Origin: a virus
Reading direction: 5' to 3' (one strand)
IMG/VR virus record: IMGVR_UViG_3300025647_000002
Span: 1-57,671 of that record
Length of the DNA stretch: 57,671 nucleotides
Shown: piece after piece, positions 17,401 to 24,094 of the stretch
Position numbering within the stretch: position 1 is the stretch's first letter
How the letters are laid out: each line of letters begins with the position of its first letter
The notes under the pieces: generated by a model
Database searches by the model: none
The model's input: only the letters and a program-made list of their open reading frames with translations
Told to the model about the DNA's origin: nothing
Program-made: the position numbers and the translations under genes

Positions 17401-19446
17401 ACTCAGCTTGGCGAATGTCGGCACGCCCTCTGGGTTTCTAACCAGCGCGCTCTCGTTACCCCATACAGCTAAGGCACCGAGGTAGTCGTTCGGTGTGACG
17501 TCTTCTGCACGCAGCGGTGCCCGCTGTGCTTCGCGCGCTGCCCGTACTTGTGCGGCCTGTTCTTGTTGTGCAGCCTGTCCTTGTTGGGCGGCCTGCTGTG
17601 CGGCCTGCTGTGCGGCCTGTGCCTGCTGCGCTTGGGCACGTGCCTGCTGCTGTTGCTGCAGACGATTCATCTGTTCAGCCATGGCAGTGGGCTGCGCACT
17701 GAGTTCCATCCGCTGCTGACCAGCGGCTTCCAGTTCAGCCTGTGATACAGGAGGTGCTGTGACCTCCGGGCGAGGGGCACCCGCCAGCTGTTGGCCTGTG
17801 AGCCGTGCCTGCGTGGCCACGTCAACACCCATCTCCGCGGGTGTGAACGCCTCGGCCTGTCCGGGCTCTGCGCGTTGCTGAGGCTGAAGTGTAAGCGGAG
17901 GCGGTGCCGGCGACCGAAGGTCCATAGAGAGTTGCGTCTCTGTTGGTGCCACGGGGGCAGGCTGCGGGCCTGCATATTCTCTATTAGGTGCTCGCTGTAC
18001 GGTGGGTATAAACAACCCCGGCTGCTCCTGACCGAAGTCAAAACCCAGCTGTGTGTCGCCGGAAGCCGCGGGTGCCACGGGTGCAGGCTGCTGTCCCATA
18101 TTCGGGTCGGTGCCCAGATCAGCCCCGGGGAACATCTCCGCCTGTGCGTTCGGCTCCAGCGATGCGCCGCTGAGCATGTTAGTCGGGTCACCGGAGTCGA
18201 CGTCACGGTTCGGTGTGGGCGGTTTGGCCTTTCCTTCAAAAGGTATGGAGGCAGCACGGAAGCCACCACCAAGCAAGAAGCCAGCGCCTGCGGCAACAAG
18301 CCCTTCTTCACCATACTTGTCGATGATAAGCGGCGCGAGCGCAGCCCAGTCAGCCTCGTTGAACTCGGCGCGGAGCTCTGGGTCAAACATAACGCGGTCA
18401 GTCAGGGTGGCGGTTGCCTCCGCAGCACCTTCCAAAGCACCAGCGCCTACAACGCGCCCGAGATTACCACGGAATGTGCGGCGAGCAGCGTCATCAACGG
18501 CGGTACCAAATGCGCGGCTGAAACCACCGGCAATGATCGCCTCTGGTACGGTCTGGATAACTGTCTTGAACAGCGCGGACCGCCAAATATCCTGCTGTAC
18601 CTCTGGTGAGCGTACGTCGGGCCCGCCTTGCTCGGCTGCCTGCTCCGCTGCCTGCCACGAGGACTGGAGTTCCATCGGGAAAATAGAAGTGGCGACACCG
18701 CCTAGTTGACCGGCGCGCGCAGCAGCCCCGCCTGCGGCAGCGGCCCGGAGGCCACCGGCCAAAAGAGCACCGCCACCGACGCCACTAGCGACCGACAAGC
18801 CGATCGTTGGGATACTGCGTGTGGCAGCTGTAAGGATTTTGCCGCCGATCCCTTGCTGCTTAGCGATCAATGCGTCACGTGCTTGGTCAGCAGCAGTTGG
18901 GCCGAGGAACTCGCCCGCACTCACAAGTGCCTGTCCCGCGCCTTCGGCCCCAAGCATCTGCAGACCACGGCCTGTACCGCCGACGACACCCTGACCCACA
19001 TCGCGAAAGCCCATTCCGACATTGCCAAAGAAGCCACGCCCTTCACCGATAGAGCTGAGGTACTGCTGGTACTGTGTAGGTGCAATACGCCGCCAGTCAG
19101 CGGCGTTCGCCGGCATGGGGTTAGGTGCTTCGAGGTTACCCGCGCTTTGTAGCGCGACATCATAATCCTCACGGCCAAACTCGACACCACCGACAGAAAA
19201 GCGGTCCATGCCCGGGCTATAGTAGATATCTCCGCCGGGACGCATAGACGATTCTGGTGGAGGTTGGATACGCGGTGCTTCCGGGGCCCCAAGTCCTGTA
19301 ATACGATCCAGCGCCTGTTGGCGCTGGACTTCTACATCCGCAAGGCCGGACCGCACGCCGCCGACGCCCATCTCCGGCAAGTTGCTATATAGATCAGAAC
19401 GTGGCGTTTGTAGTCCAGCGCCGTACCGAAGATTTTGGTCTGCCAT
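11482..19446 (-). CDS. Giant internal virion / DNA-ejection protein (gp16-like) with zincin motif
   Basis: 2,654 residues, the largest gene here, started at an ATG behind gaggtga. By gene order it corresponds to T7 gp16. Residues about 205-250 are Gly/Ala-rich and hydrophobic (membrane-active?), a Gln/Ala-rich coiled region lies near 590-640 and Lys/Glu/Pro linkers near 870-970. HETMGH at 1285-1290 is a zinc metallopeptidase (HExxH-like) motif that could cut envelope or virion proteins during ejection. The C-terminal third has hydrophobic stretches (TLTAMSFLGGSVASG; IIMLGSLLLLSG) that could form a channel through the inner membrane. No lysozyme-like SLT motif was found by eye. A separate small gene is nested at 16566-16700 in another frame. 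Confidence 0.92.
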   Translation of the reverse strand: MADQNLRYGAGLQTPRSDLYSNLPEMGVGGVRSGLADVEVQRQQALDRITGLGAPEAPRIQPPPESSMRPGGDIYYSPGMDRFSVGGVEFGREDYDVALQSAGNLEAPNPMPANAADWRRIAPTQYQQYLSSIGEGRGFFGNVGMGFRDVGQGVVGGTGRGLQMLGAEGAGQALVSAGEFLGPTAADQARDALIAKQQGIGGKILTAATRSIPTIGLSVASGVGGGALLAGGLRAAAAGGAAARAGQLGGVATSIFPMELQSSWQAAEQAAEQGGPDVRSPEVQQDIWRSALFKTVIQTVPEAIIAGGFSRAFGTAVDDAARRTFRGNLGRVVGAGALEGAAEATATLTDRVMFDPELRAEFNEADWAALAPLIIDKYGEEGLVAAGAGFLLGGGFRAASIPFEGKAKPPTPNRDVDSGDPTNMLSGASLEPNAQAEMFPGADLGTDPNMGQQPAPVAPAASGDTQLGFDFGQEQPGLFIPTVQRAPNREYAGPQPAPVAPTETQLSMDLRSPAPPPLTLQPQQRAEPGQAEAFTPAEMGVDVATQARLTGQQLAGAPRPEVTAPPVSQAELEAAGQQRMELSAQPTAMAEQMNRLQQQQQARAQAQQAQAAQQAAQQAAQQGQAAQQEQAAQVRAAREAQRAPLRAEDVTPNDYLGALAVWGNESALVRNPEGVPTFAKLSKKSQLEWINAVRAEKADVELLQRLRKSAKGKADPLVDTPATRGAEPPAKTDVDTMRQQVEAARAAEAERQQLQGQAANLQALGQRLNVQRDRVLEEGEAYLAARRGAPEPTPKAAPAKVDLAAQAKAAARGEAIRKATKTGKAQSVSARGTKDADGLTVYEVATPDGEIVRIARTVGSGDITGWHNLDVMDAGELTTYLGDTKEQALAALSPDTTPPTPPTAPKGDKLKRGKKDAVQEPSPKAGALRQGTKAGKGVSGQDTKGQETAGEGEAETETEVDQTPETLAPEKPKKPKKVSMEALKAERAVGELSPEMELVADLEQDILGAKKRKTLSSDEINAGIELYNIANAPDVELKAKPSTEEIAEASDKAEAKVAAQNALELNLTSQQLSKISDMAQARWRAQSGQRAPNTPEAKADVAAVELLRMVAEINTRNERPNRTEQDTFVQLTQIIKDGTKEGQPRDALDYVTPKGFPNVVKGRIERRDLGTKVQAGRTSLADYNTLNGLADENKNPVKPMAVGKLQLTVKSFFRNIAVKPKSHVFKDQADLRTKNPKLYARATAARPQGDFDTVNAAAYFFDGDTVIVFSNRIANTGHLNAVLAHETMGHFGMRAIVGNAEFDSVMNSVYKNSTPEARTLIDSAVEARGMSRAEATEEYLSDYAARIENNILSLWWNKVKNALNKIGVRFGDEQARYLLSQARRYVVTGQRSTFFDAELMGRRTQALEQGIEPTGTGRFASAASIADGSVLGLGRTIELAGGPTPKKLEGALAILNDFAKRKVKVDFGNAYDTLKSQVFTPTLWRSIRSEGGSLVWGAINRRYNISRTHINQMQVLRKKTLRPAVEIFGIKFSDGLTEAQKSDVGKALKAARILRSVGYKAKPNPPKIFKYIAASGEFQLQKDVVAKLKQNRPTRQQFRDGIEIKLPQTKPLTVEMRAQLVAERDVAVAAAPTPEAGKLIAKSYDKRIKDNSYTGMYTETFTHDFTDAEWAGFNGELDAMAETSVALLESTLTRYNEEQDTTYKRIQRAMNAPMTDGDRKLVQKLTNKFVDVATGDAEFDENGIRLRGSIDMRRAEALMVAVNKALLGTGTDRIDALFDPATEGAGGKAFFDTNERADLEAAITDFRTRYTPLKPKGNEKRGPESFVVQQEVRSLANELISTRDAEIKAVRDIETNYVPFTREGSWHARIAAVDENGTEFAMTDRYRDQTVYMQFETQSEADTAAASMTELFGEGTHEVEVFDPKANNGLGGNVLKKLRLISKSEAVIQTASTDPEINMNEAMRFLRRFSINLDPTRAEQIILALTSQNDFSVLRQLKASFAPGAKNDLSQAISQHIESRASTIARNKTSVELANILDRSNPESDALWKGSQEKYNTLKAEYEASLTDTTMNEEAKVEARRKFDQYHSWFVTNEAPKRGNQHYNEFRKLVTFLDQQKQVLETDMASGKTVGAIRTLTAMSFLGGSVASGALNLVGLGTNVPAALATYNAKNGFGGGFGWDAFVEIKNAAFSVGFSLKPNSGADTAAFWSKEEMSDADLAKRGMTRAEADFLVEGIEGGFLDAAQFNSLSGSARGRVTTGAQQTFVQYFMAPFNSTEQHSRRAAALAAFRLEFRRRTAAGANNVDAAKDAAAFAETLVNSTLGDYTTGNRPAFFRGGIQQFAFMFKQFVVNSATLIANLNNNGRIIMLGSLLLLSGLRGVPFSEDIEDIVDTLAFKFGIPVPSIRQYMVDKGNEFMPGFGSALMSGAFNNMLGSDVGSRTGLGNIVPGTEMFLPGAETSRVITEVGGPMASFAANSMKTIGNLLDFAPGGMPGDIEKTVRESPISMLRALGDVYAYERSGAIVDRRGYVVSEDYNSGVAIMRALGLYPLGASSEYDVVRVGMRREQYQRSYTTAYRDAIVKAEARGDREQVAYLYDRVAEWNRYAAGTGLEMGDMRAKVKRALKAQKQLASERFINSTSLSVRPYIEAYTGMYND
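16566..16700 (-). CDS. Small basic protein nested in the giant virion gene (alternative frame)
   Basis: 44 residues: ATG at 16700, TAG at 16566-16568, preceded by gagggaagaagg. It begins MPFKSQAQRRALYAKE and continues with AKTPKGKKLPEKVKPK. I recognise this pattern (MPFKS-AQRR at the start, TPK-KLPE-VK at the end) from a widespread family of tiny, very basic phage proteins of unknown function. It is read in a different frame on the same strand as the 2,654-residue gene. There the host frame (about residues 916-961) is only a low-complexity Gly/Glu/Thr/Lys linker, as expected if the linker is the secondary reading. Length and basic charge suggest nucleic-acid binding; that is inference. Confidence 0.75.
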   Translation of the reverse strand: MPFKSQAQRRALYAKEPKLAKEFQAKTPKGKKLPEKVKPKRKPK

Positions 19447-19457
19447 TTGTCACCTCG

Positions 19458-21425
19458 TTAGCGGACCAGTGTCTGGTCAACCGGAGTCGCAATCAACTCC
19501 ACAGTTTCGTCACCCGTCGCTGGGTCTTTCGTAACGCTTTCAACATACACGAACTGCATCGGGGTGCCATTGATAACAGACTGAAACACCACCTGCCCAC
19601 TGGCTGTCTCTCCGACACGCGTGATCTGACCGTTATTTTCGTACCGGTCGATATCTGCTTGGTTGTTGGCTACGGCGATTTCACGCTCACCGCGGAGCAT
19701 CTCAGTGGTCTGCAATGTCCATAGTTCAGCGGCGCGATCACGTGCTGTCTGTGCGGTCAACTGTTGTTGCTCAATAAACCCACGGTCATATGTCGACTGC
19801 AGATTTGTAGCCATGTCGTCCCAAGTAAGGCGAGCTTCGCTTTGCCCATCAAGGAAGATTTCCACAGTGCCATCCGTATACGGCCGGACTTCCACCTGCT
19901 GGCCGGGGTAACGCTGCTGGAGTATCTGCTGCGCAGGCCCGAAGTTCTCCTGTTGGATACCGACGATAGCCTGCATACCGTCAAGGTACCGCTGTTCAAC
20001 GTCCAGCTCGTCAAGTTGCCCGAGCACGCCTGTAAGGCCCTGCAGATTGTTAGTCTGCTGGTAGTAGTTGGCCAAAAGGTCCAGCCGCTGCCGCTGCCGC
20101 GCAACAACTTCTGCATCCGCAAATATACGTTCTGGTGCCGCAACATATGCCTTGCTACCGTTACCCTGTGTCTCCCCAAACGTAAGTTGCACAGGCGTAC
20201 CGAAGTCGAGTTGAAGTCCACCATACGGTGTCTCTACCGCGGGCGCGGCTTCTTCTGCAGTTGTTGGCTGCTCGGCTGCCGCCGCTGCCGCGTTTGGGGG
20301 TTCAATACCGGTCTCCGCGCTGAGCGACTGACGCAACACGAAACCGACTGGGTCTGTTGCAGCCTGCGCAATCAGGTCTGGGTTATCGCGCAGGAGGCGT
20401 TCGTTCTCCGGGGCGTTGAACCACTGCGTGGCATTGCGCACGGCACTGCGCCGTGCAGATTCTTCTGGACTATCAGTGAAATAGCCGACTGCGCGTCCCA
20501 TAGGACTACCCATGGGGCCGAACTCACCTGTGGCCAACCCAACTTGGAGGCTGCTGATAGCACCTGCGATGTCGTTCTCGCGTAGGAGCCCCTGTACGTC
20601 CTGTGTAAATTGCGACGCTTGTGGGTCTACTTGGCGCGCACGGAACCCCGTATCTCCGGTCTGCGGTGCGGAACCCACGCCAGCTTGCTCGGTAAGCATT
20701 GAACGCAGCGCATCGTATTCACCCGTCGCTGGTAGCTCAGTACCGGAGCTAGCGTTGACGATGCGCCCGTCGGGGTAAATGTCGAACGGGATACCGCTAT
20801 ACTCCGCGCGTGTGGGTTGCCCTTGCGGGGTAGCAGCCTGTGCGGCCGGGGCCGGGATACCTGCAGCCTGTGGTGCCGGAGCCTGTACTGGCGATGCAGC
20901 AAAAGACAAACCTGCAGCACGCATCAGCCCGGGGTCTACCTGTCCAGCGCCATACCCCCCAGAGTATGTCCCGAGCACATCAGTGCCGAGGTCACCGGCA
21001 ACACTACTGACACCCCCGCCACCGCCTACTGTGCCCGGTGTTGGTACGGTGACAGTCCGCGAAGGCGGTGCAGCTGGTACCACGCTTGTGGGCGCAGCCG
21101 CAGGCGCACTTGCACCCGGAGTCCGAAGCCCAGCTATTAACTCCGATGTGGCTTGCCGTTGCTGACCTGCCCGCGCTGCGGCTTGCGCTGCCCGCGCTTG
21201 TTGCTGCCGCATTGCTTCTTGGCGCATCTCCAGCTCTGTCTGCGCACGTTTGTCGGCGTTCTGGGCAAGACGTGTTGTCTCCCCCCGAGCTGCCATAACG
21301 CTGCGCGCGTCCTGACGACCGAGGTTGGCCTGTAGACCAGCTTGGAACTGCTCGGCTACACCGCTGCGAGGAGGTGCGATACCGCTGACGGTGTAGCTAC
21401 CTTGGTTGAAGACGCTGGTCGCCAT
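19458..21425 (-). CDS. Internal virion protein (gp15-like by position)
   Basis: 655 residues, ATG behind aaagga. The N-terminal 100 residues form a long Gln/Arg/Ala-rich coiled coil (ELEMRQEAMRQQQARAAQAA). The middle is Pro/Gly-rich, and the C-terminal half is helical, ending with a strand-rich tail (ITRVGETASGQVVFQSV). It sits between the gp14-like and gp16-like genes, the T7 position of gp15, a component of the ejected trans-envelope tube. Sequence similarity to gp15 cannot be shown by eye; the call rests on synteny, size and absence of enzyme motifs. Confidence 0.75.
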   Translation of the reverse strand: MATSVFNQGSYTVSGIAPPRSGVAEQFQAGLQANLGRQDARSVMAARGETTRLAQNADKRAQTELEMRQEAMRQQQARAAQAAARAGQQRQATSELIAGLRTPGASAPAAAPTSVVPAAPPSRTVTVPTPGTVGGGGGVSSVAGDLGTDVLGTYSGGYGAGQVDPGLMRAAGLSFAASPVQAPAPQAAGIPAPAAQAATPQGQPTRAEYSGIPFDIYPDGRIVNASSGTELPATGEYDALRSMLTEQAGVGSAPQTGDTGFRARQVDPQASQFTQDVQGLLRENDIAGAISSLQVGLATGEFGPMGSPMGRAVGYFTDSPEESARRSAVRNATQWFNAPENERLLRDNPDLIAQAATDPVGFVLRQSLSAETGIEPPNAAAAAAEQPTTAEEAAPAVETPYGGLQLDFGTPVQLTFGETQGNGSKAYVAAPERIFADAEVVARQRQRLDLLANYYQQTNNLQGLTGVLGQLDELDVEQRYLDGMQAIVGIQQENFGPAQQILQQRYPGQQVEVRPYTDGTVEIFLDGQSEARLTWDDMATNLQSTYDRGFIEQQQLTAQTARDRAAELWTLQTTEMLRGEREIAVANNQADIDRYENNGQITRVGETASGQVVFQSVINGTPMQFVYVESVTKDPATGDETVELIATPVDQTLVR

Positions 21426-21436
21426 GGTCGTATCCT

Positions 21437-22501
21437 TTACGCGATGTTGCCGTACATGCTCGAGTTGGTCGATTTATTCGAGTCGTTGTTTGAGGGTACG
21501 CCACCAAGTAAGTCGCCGGATGCGCGGGCTAGGTCCCGTGTATAGTCGTAGCGGCGGTCCTCTAGGCTTTGCCAGATCGGCATAGACAGTCCAGCGGCAC
21601 CCTGCGGTGCCTGCGATGGTAGCATACCGTACGCAGCTTGCGCAGTCTGGGTTTGCGCCTGTGTACCACGGGCTTCCTCTGCCGCAGCTGCGGTCGCACC
21701 TGTCTGCGAACTACGGATACCGGCTTGACGCCGTGCGTAAGCTGCCTCGTCGCTCCCCATGCCACGGGTGTTTTCAGCCAACTGCCGCTCAGTGGCGATC
21801 TTGGTCTGTGCAAACGCCTGCTCTGGGTTTGGTGCCTGTTGCCGCGCCATCTGCATCATCTCGTTTGCCTGCATAACCTTCTGGTCGAACAGCTCACGGT
21901 TTGTCTCAGCCAGCCCCTTGAGTTCTTCGAGGTTTGCCAGTTCTGCTGGGGTCAGTTCTTGTGGTGTCGCACCGTAAACAGTCATAGCCAGCTGAGCCAT
22001 ACCCGCTGGGTTGTTTAGGATACCGGTACCAATCTTGGACAAGAACCCGCCCACGCCGCCAGCGGCACCCGCTGTACCTGCCGCTGCACCTGTGGCCTGC
22101 GCCGCCGTCGTCGTAGCCCCGGGTAGGAGACTTGCTCCGCCCCCTTGACCCACCGTGAGACCTGCGCCGGTCGTTTGGCCGGTCGCAAGTGAGCCCGTAG
22201 AGGCTTGGCCCGGGAGTGTCTGGGCTCCACCGAACATATTATTGAACCCGCCACCGCCAGCGAACCCGCCGATACCGCCGAAGATAGCACCTCGAAGCGG
22301 GTCACCTCCGGTCGCAGCCGAAGAAAGTCCCCCTAGAGCTGCACCTGTGAGGGCTGATCCACCCGCGGTACCGAGAAACGTTCCGAAACCGGTACCAGCC
22401 AAGGCCGCACTTGCCCCCAGCGCGCCCGCAATCATTGGTGCTGCAAACGGGATAGCAATTGCAGCGACGATCCCGAGAACTTTTTTGATGCCTTTTGACA
22501 T
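21437..22501 (-). CDS. Internal virion protein (gp14-like by position)
   Basis: 354 residues, ATG behind a perfect AGGAGG. The N-terminus is a hydrophobic, Gly/Ala-rich segment (VLGIVAAIAIPFAAPMIAGAL), followed by glycine-rich repeats and then a helical C-terminal region rich in Gln and Arg (EMMQMARQQAPNPEQAF). T7 gp14 inserts in the outer membrane during ejection, and a hydrophobic small ejection protein in this position fits. The gene is 12 nt upstream of the gp15-like gene. Confidence 0.78.
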   Translation of the reverse strand: MSKGIKKVLGIVAAIAIPFAAPMIAGALGASAALAGTGFGTFLGTAGGSALTGAALGGLSSAATGGDPLRGAIFGGIGGFAGGGGFNNMFGGAQTLPGQASTGSLATGQTTGAGLTVGQGGGASLLPGATTTAAQATGAAAGTAGAAGGVGGFLSKIGTGILNNPAGMAQLAMTVYGATPQELTPAELANLEELKGLAETNRELFDQKVMQANEMMQMARQQAPNPEQAFAQTKIATERQLAENTRGMGSDEAAYARRQAGIRSSQTGATAAAAEEARGTQAQTQTAQAAYGMLPSQAPQGAAGLSMPIWQSLEDRRYDYTRDLARASGDLLGGVPSNNDSNKSTNSSMYGNIA

Positions 22502-22510
22502 AGTCGCCTC

Positions 22511-22948
22511 CTACAAAGCCATTCTGACTAGATGGCAAGCGCGGTCAAATCCGAACTTGCTGGTGTATATTTTTGCTAAGCGATCATTTGCATAAGCATC
22601 GAGAAACTCGCAACCGTTTACCTTTAACCAATCGAGGATCAGGTTCCAGTATGCGTTTTTGAATTGCATGAGGCGCTCGCCACCCATAGCGATGACGTCT
22701 GCGCCTTTGTGCCCGTTGGTATCATTGAACTGAATGGCTATGACAACTTTTACTTTACCATTATCGCGGCCCAGAAACAACACGCACATACCAGCCTGAG
22801 CCAGCTGCCGAATATCATCGGGGGTAATGTCCATGGAGCCGATGTCGTTGCTCTTACATGACGCATCGAGGATGGGTTCGATATCTGCCCACCCCTCATC
22901 CACCTGCTCCGGTGTTGCCATCTCAATGGTGAGTTTAGTCGTCATCAT
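22511..22948 (-). CDS. GNAT-like internal virion protein A (gp13-like)
   Basis: 145 residues. The pattern is GNAT-like: strands in the middle (MCVLFLGRDNGKVKVVIAIQF), a helix (AYWNLILDWLKVNG) and the typical acetyltransferase end (YTSKFGFDRACHLVRM). T7 gp13, of nearly the same length and in the same place between gp12 and gp14, has this fold and is needed for assembly of internal proteins. Whether it binds acetyl-CoA is unknown. Its ATG pair at 22945-22948 lies inside the end of the upstream gene (14-nt overlap), preceded by gagaagg. Confidence 0.8.
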   Translation of the reverse strand: MMTTKLTIEMATPEQVDEGWADIEPILDASCKSNDIGSMDITPDDIRQLAQAGMCVLFLGRDNGKVKVVIAIQFNDTNGHKGADVIAMGGERLMQFKNAYWNLILDWLKVNGCEFLDAYANDRLAKIYTSKFGFDRACHLVRMAL

Positions 22949-23735
22949 CTGCCTTCTCAGCGTACTGCTCCAACATCCGATCGAAGAACTCGCGACCCTT
23001 CATATCGACCACCCGCTTGGGGATGACATATTCCCCGGTGTGGGCTTCGATCATGATAGGCTCACTGTTCTCGCCGCGTACGCGACCGCCGTCCTTGAGG
23101 GACTGTACGGGGGCTCCGGGCATCTGGGCCCCGGCCATAGCTGGGTTACCGCCAGCCATCATATCCTGCCCGCCTGCGTCCGCTTGCGCCGCGCGTGCTG
23201 CGATGAGGATCGCTACGATCAAACCTTGGTCGTATTGTGGCGACAAGTCCTGCTCGGTGGCGATGCCCTGCTGGATGGCGAACTGGCGAATCTGCGGGTA
23301 GAGTGCAGGGTTACGCATCACTGTCGTTGCCAACTGCACCATTATGTTCAGTTCTTGCTGTGTCAGCTCACCGGACATCATGGCTTCGCTGATAGCCTGC
23401 TTGATCTGCACAAGGACCTGCGGGTTCCGCGAAACCATGTCTTGAATCTGCATCTCCAACATGTCCGGGGACATAGGTTGTTGTGGATCAGCCTGCATCT
23501 GGAGTCCTGCGGGACGTAAGGGCTGGCCGTCGGGGCCAATCGCACCACCCATCTGGTAGGAAGGAGGCTGACCAAAACCGGCGGCCGGTGTCATACCCGA
23601 CAACGATGGCATTGCACCCGCAAGGCCACGGCCAGAAGCCATAACCGGCGGCGATGGTACTGTGGACATGAGCCCTTGTAGGACAGGTGGTACCGCGCTG
23701 CGCGGTTTCGTGTTGGCGGTAGGAGTGCGTGCCAT
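22935..23735 (-). CDS. Hypothetical virion-associated protein
   Basis: 266 residues, ATG behind gagggg. Disordered Pro/Ser/Gly-rich N-terminus, a helical core (MLEMQIQDMVSRNPQVLVQI; QELNIMVQLATTVMRNP), and a C-terminal segment EAHTGEYVIPKRVVDMKG. The latter motif (GEYVI-P--VV---G) recurs in many phage proteins encoded next to ejection or tail proteins, where the function is not known. It ends in an acidic tail (ADDDD). Probably a minor structural or assembly protein. Confidence 0.8.
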   Translation of the reverse strand: MARTPTANTKPRSAVPPVLQGLMSTVPSPPVMASGRGLAGAMPSLSGMTPAAGFGQPPSYQMGGAIGPDGQPLRPAGLQMQADPQQPMSPDMLEMQIQDMVSRNPQVLVQIKQAISEAMMSGELTQQELNIMVQLATTVMRNPALYPQIRQFAIQQGIATEQDLSPQYDQGLIVAILIAARAAQADAGGQDMMAGGNPAMAGAQMPGAPVQSLKDGGRVRGENSEPIMIEAHTGEYVIPKRVVDMKGREFFDRMLEQYAEKADDDD

Positions 23736-23737
23736 GG

Positions 23738-24094
23738 TTATCCCCTCAGTTGCGTGATGAGCACTTCCACGGTCGCCCGTAGGTTAGCTACGTCGTTTGC
23801 AAGCGTTTGTATATCAGTAAGCGCTTGGTTGTAATCCTCAAGTATCGGGACATTCGCCCCGCCGAGTGTGACACCGCTGCCCTGTGCTTTTATACGGGCC
23901 AGCTGCTGTTCTGGTGGTACGGCCACGTTAAGACGGGACCGGTTTATCGCCACGCTGGCGAAATCAGGTTCACCGCGCGTGCCGGTCAACAGTTCGACAT
24001 TCTCTTTGAGCGCATTCAAAAGCTGCGACTGCCACTCCTCGACCCCAACAAGTGGGACCGTTGGTATTGCTGTATACCTAGTGCGTAATGCCAT
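23738..24094 (-). CDS. Hypothetical tail-region protein
   Basis: 118 residues. Its ATG overlaps the stop of the nozzle gene (TGATG at 24094), and its end is 2 nt before the next gene. N-terminal helix (EEWQSQLLNALKENVELL), a strand-rich middle and a C-terminal coiled coil (DYNQALTDIQTLANDVANLR). Not recognised. Translational coupling to the nozzle gene suggests a tail or assembly role. Confidence 0.8.
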   Translation of the reverse strand: MALRTRYTAIPTVPLVGVEEWQSQLLNALKENVELLTGTRGEPDFASVAINRSRLNVAVPPEQQLARIKAQGSGVTLGGANVPILEDYNQALTDIQTLANDVANLRATVEVLITQLRG

